Shown: in pieces, positions 5,541-8,149 of the stretch
How the letters are laid out: each line of letters opens with the position of its first letter
Position numbering within the stretch: the first letter of the stretch is position 1
Assembly: GCA_003646705.1 (NCBI GenBank)
Contig: QMLK01000035.1
Location: 1-8,149, forward strand
Length of the DNA stretch: 8,149 nucleotides
From: Deltaproteobacteria bacterium
Lineage (GTDB): Bacteria > Desulfobacterota > B13-G15
Direction of reading: 5' to 3'
Position numbers and translations under genes: made by a program
Notes under the pieces: generated by a model
The model's database searches: none
Told to the model about the DNA's origin: nothing
What the model saw: the letters and a program-made list of their open reading frames with translations, nothing else

Positions 5541-6774
5541 CCCTTGCCCCCCGCCAAACCCTATGGCCGAAACAGCATCCGAGCACCATCCCGAAGATGG
5601 TGACGAGGACGTGGATCTTCAGCACCGTCTCGCTCACCCCTGCCACCATGTAATGCAGCGCCACGGCCAGGGCCACAAGGCCAAGAAGGCGCCTTAGGCC
5701 CCCTTCCCCGATCTCCCTCAGGGACTCCCTTATGACGAAGACAAAGACCAGAAGGAGGCTGCCCAACCCCACCAGACCGTGCATGGCCATGGAGTGGAAG
5801 TAGATGCTGTGAGGCTGGTTGTAACGCCGTAGAAAGGCCCAGTGCTCCTCCGTTCTCCGCTTCACCTCCACGATGTAGTCACCAGTCCCCGCACCGAACA
5901 CTGAATGATCCTTCAGGATATCGTAGCAGAGCTTCCACATCCCGAGCCTGGCCCCCACCGAGCTTGAAACCTTCCCCTTTTCGAAGAAGGCCCTGACATC
6001 TTGAAAGGTACGGGAGAACTTAGCCCTGCTGAAGGGATGTACGTAAAAGAGCAAGAGTCCCACGAGGAACAAAAGGGCGAAGACCTTCCCAAGGTAGACC
6101 CTCCAGAAGAGGGGAATCATGATGATCAGCGTCACGAGGACCGCTGCCACCCATGCCCCCCTCGATGTGGAGAGGACCAGCCCCATCAGGTTGACCAGGG
6201 AGGCCAAAGCCCAAGGCAAGGCCTCTCTGGCGCCTCCGGAGAGGGAGCGATGAAACAACAGCAAGGAGGTGTAAAGGGACAGGGCTGAGACGTTGCCGAA
6301 CCAAATAGGGTTCATCACAGCAGCGGACGGCAGCTTGAAGGCGCTCCCCCCGTACAGGCCCAGGAACTTCCCCAGGGCGATGAGGTCGAGCACTACCACC
6401 CCAGCCACAAACCACCTCAACAGTTCCTCCCCCTCTTCGGGCCTCCTGAACTTCAGGGCGAGGACGAGGTAGGTCCCCAGCACTATGGAGATGTTCTTGC
6501 AGACCTTGAACCCCCTCCTCAAGTCCTCGGTGTTGATGAGGCCGAGGATGTAGATGGCCGTAAAGATGGCCAGCACCCAAAAGAGGCCATCGCTCAAAAA
6601 GGGCGCAAACCTCCTCTTATAGTCCTTCAGGGCCCCGAGCACGGTGAAGGTGGCCACTATGGCCATGAGGATGGCACTTATGCTCTTTGAGAGGGGTACG
6701 GTGAAGGCGTAAAGGAGCAGCAACCCCTTGAGCGAAAAGAACCCTCCCTTTTCTCCTGTCCTCAAGATCCTCAA
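5533..6774 (-). CDS. O-antigen ligase / polymerase family inner-membrane protein (Wzy_C-like)
   Basis: The 413-residue protein is mostly hydrophobic with about ten to twelve membrane segments, including runs near 17-46, 63-80, 93-107, 122-140, 160-175, 186-201, 207-225, 229-245, 332-348 and 362-378. Between about 247 and 330 is a long hydrophilic, presumably periplasmic loop. Family signatures are TSRGAW (203-208), with the Arg conserved in WaaL/Wzy_C proteins, GAGTGDY (294-300) and PHSIYFHSMAMHG (321-333), where the His is the likely catalytic-region residue. Such proteins transfer lipid-linked O-antigen to lipid A-core, polymerise glycans, or glycosylate proteins; sequence alone does not separate these. 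No ATG or GTG precedes the first hydrophobic segment in frame, and the start is probably TTG at 6774 with AAGG six nt upstream, 23 nt after the radical SAM stop. A later start would lose few residues before membrane segment 1. Confidence 0.87.
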   Translation of the reverse strand: MRILRTGEKGGFFSLKGLLLLYAFTVPLSKSISAILMAIVATFTVLGALKDYKRRFAPFLSDGLFWVLAIFTAIYILGLINTEDLRRGFKVCKNISIVLGTYLVLALKFRRPEEGEELLRWFVAGVVVLDLIALGKFLGLYGGSAFKLPSAAVMNPIWFGNVSALSLYTSLLLFHRSLSGGAREALPWALASLVNLMGLVLSTSRGAWVAAVLVTLIIMIPLFWRVYLGKVFALLFLVGLLLFYVHPFSRAKFSRTFQDVRAFFEKGKVSSSVGARLGMWKLCYDILKDHSVFGAGTGDYIVEVKRRTEEHWAFLRRYNQPHSIYFHSMAMHGLVGLGSLLLVFVFVIRESLREIGEGGLRRLLGLVALAVALHYMVAGVSETVLKIHVLVTIFGMVLGCCFGHRVWRGARDA

Positions 6775-6797
6775 GGCTGGCCTTGGAGTCGGGACCT

Positions 6798-8149
6798 CTA
6801 AACAGCGGCCCTCCGTTCTCCCTCAGAAGGGGCCCTCCCCTTATACTCCTCCTCCCAGACAGGGTCAAGGACCCTCCTCAGTTCTTCGTCGTAGGCGAGC
6901 AATCCCCTATGGTAGGCGTCATCGCTGAGGGCCTCTCGGGCAGGCTCGTCCGCCGCCTTGACCTCCATCCTCCGCAGCATCCCCCAGATCACCTCGTGGT
7001 GGTCCCGCATGGGACAGGGCATGATCAGGTTGCCCCTGTCTTCGGCACGTCTTCCAAGGGCATACTCCTCTTGCCACCTCCTGATCCCTCGGAAGAAGGC
7101 CGAGGAGAGGACGTCCTGCAGGGTACCTCCTCGCCTGTAGACCTCGAGGATGTTGTCCTGACGGTAGGGGATGAAGACACACGGCATCACATCCCCCTTC
7201 CAATCTATGTAGAGGTAACCCCCTGTGCGGCCCGCAGCCAGACACCCATCGGTCATGGGGCCTTGATTCCAGAAGTCGATGTAGTTGTATCCCGCCCTTA
7301 TGGCCTCCACATTTCGCCTGAACATCTCGAGGCGCTCCTCAGGGCCCACCATCGCCCTGAGGGTATAGCCTCGCCCTATGGGCATGTACTGGAAGAGCCA
7401 ACCGTAAAAGGCCCCCTCCTCGTCGAAGAAGAAGCGGAGGAACTCCCAACTGGTGACCTCCTGCCAGTTCTCCTTCTCGGCCACCACCGAGATCCCGAAG
7501 GGGACCCCTGCCTCCCTCAGCCTTGCGAAGGCCTTGAGGACCTTCTTGAAGGTGCCCTTGCCCCGCCTCCTGTCGGTGCTCTCCTCGAAGCCCTCCACGG
7601 AGATCACGGGGGTTAGGTTGCCCACCTCGGTCAAGGCTGAGGCCACCGCCTCGTCTATCAGGGTGCCGTTGGTGTACACCATGAAGAAGTTGTCCCGGTG
7701 CTCCTTCGCGAGGTCCACGATGCCCCTCCCCTGGCTCCGCCACAGGAAGGGCTCTCCTCCCGAGATCACCGTGAAATGGGAGTGCCAGAGATGGGTCTTC
7801 TCCCTGACGATCCTGCTCACCACCTCGTAGGAGAGGGAGGCCCGCGAAGAGGCATGGCTCGAGGCGTAACACCCAGGGCAGTTGAGGTTACAGTGCTGGG
7901 TGGGGCTTATGACGACGAAGCAGGGCTTGGGGGCCTCCCCAGACCTCTGACGGTGCCTCTCCCGCTGCTCAACGTCCTCCAGCAGGACGCCGCGGGCGAA
8001 GACCTTCACCATCCGATGAAAGACGCCCCTGCTGAGCCAACCCCGCCTCAGGTGGTTGTCGGTGGTGCGCAGCAGATTCCTGACGAAGTAGAACTTCAGC
8101 TCCTGGGCTGGCCTGAGGGCCCCTTTCTCGTGCTCGACGATGGAACGCC
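6798..8149 (-). CDS. Radical SAM protein with SPASM-like C-terminal cysteines (5' end beyond the window)
   Basis: Numbering from the ATG at 8012, the protein has the radical SAM [4Fe-4S] motif CX3CX2C (C41, C45, C48, CNLNCPGC), the SAM-binding SGGEP (84-88), and YTNGTL at 113-118. C257, then YIDWKGDVMPC ending at C278, and C333 resemble a SPASM/Twitch auxiliary cluster, as in enzymes that modify peptides or small molecules; the substrate is unknown. I extend the CDS to the window edge because the frame stays open for 45 more codons upstream of that ATG, the ATG has no Shine-Dalgarno, and the upstream codons give a credible basic, amphipathic segment (FYFVRNLLR and so on). A phylum-level relative of heme- or peptide-maturation radical SAM proteins is possible, but I do not recognise a named family. 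A C-terminal acidic/basic helical region (about 345-404) follows the last Cys. The stop TAG is 23 nt before the O-antigen ligase start. Confidence 0.87.
   Translation of the reverse strand, partial: RSIVEHEKGALRPAQELKFYFVRNLLRTTDNHLRRGWLSRGVFHRMVKVFARGVLLEDVEQRERHRQRSGEAPKPCFVVISPTQHCNLNCPGCYASSHASSRASLSYEVVSRIVREKTHLWHSHFTVISGGEPFLWRSQGRGIVDLAKEHRDNFFMVYTNGTLIDEAVASALTEVGNLTPVISVEGFEESTDRRRGKGTFKKVLKAFARLREAGVPFGISVVAEKENWQEVTSWEFLRFFFDEEGAFYGWLFQYMPIGRGYTLRAMVGPEERLEMFRRNVEAIRAGYNYIDFWNQGPMTDGCLAAGRTGGYLYIDWKGDVMPCVFIPYRQDNILEVYRRGGTLQDVLSSAFFRGIRRWQEEYALGRRAEDRGNLIMPCPMRDHHEVIWGMLRRMEVKAADEPAREALSDDAYHRGLLAYDEELRRVLDPVWEEEYKGRAPSEGERRAAV

Noticed and set aside
6020..6580. A 186-codon minus-strand frame inside the O-antigen ligase gene
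   Set aside because: Out-of-frame shadow; the ligase frame carries the membrane segments and family motifs, while this one is rich in Gly, Arg and His without motifs.
6783..7616. A 277-codon plus-strand frame opposite the radical SAM gene
   Set aside because: Shadow of a GC-rich gene on the other strand; no recognisable domain, and the minus-strand frame has clear radical SAM motifs.
1..8149. Search for tRNA or rRNA genes, CRISPR arrays, insertion sequences and other mobile-element signs
   Set aside because: No cloverleaf-like sequence, spaced repeats, transposase motifs or terminal inverted repeats were seen; the window is nearly filled by the eight minus-strand genes.

Overview
The window is a compact, GC-rich bacterial segment in which every supported gene lies on the minus strand. 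Genes are described here from high to low coordinates, the direction of transcription. Gaps are 3-23 nt or short overlaps, except one 138-bp intergenic region, and no stretch over 300 bases lacks a gene. The EF-G-like protein type, the AmmeMemoRadiSam genes, an O-antigen ligase with a lipoprotein, frequent AGG arginine codons and the use of TTG and GTG starts suggest a Gram-negative bacterium. Desulfobacterota or a similar, possibly thermophilic, lineage is my best guess; this is by impression, not by a database search.

Upstream block (8149 to 4204): a radical SAM protein with SPASM-like C-terminal cysteines runs off the right edge. It is followed after 23 nt by a polytopic O-antigen ligase/polymerase (TTG start), then by an 8-bp overlap into a small putative outer-membrane lipoprotein with a LolB-like look, and a 4-bp ATGA overlap into a TatD-family metal-dependent hydrolase. 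The ligase and lipoprotein point to envelope or surface-glycan assembly; the roles of the flanking radical SAM and TatD proteins there are unclear. A candidate intrinsic terminator follows tatD.

Intergenic region (4203 to 4066): candidate terminator, candidate extended -10 promoter, an 11-bp inverted repeat near the presumed transcription start, and a strong Shine-Dalgarno for the next gene.

Downstream block (4065 to 1): an EF-G-like translation factor with altered GTPase motifs, D-aminoacyl-tRNA deacylase (dtd), a fusion of MEMO (AmmeMemoRadiSam protein B) to AMMECR1 (protein A), and the first five codons of a further gene that by position should be the AmmeMemoRadiSam radical SAM enzyme. 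All three junctions have the form stop, three nucleotides, start, so the four genes share one reading frame. The block pairs two translation genes with the little-understood AmmeMemoRadiSam system. The fusion gene has two competing starts, one adding a signal-peptide-like leader and one preceded by a near-ideal Shine-Dalgarno; this is the most interesting local detail.
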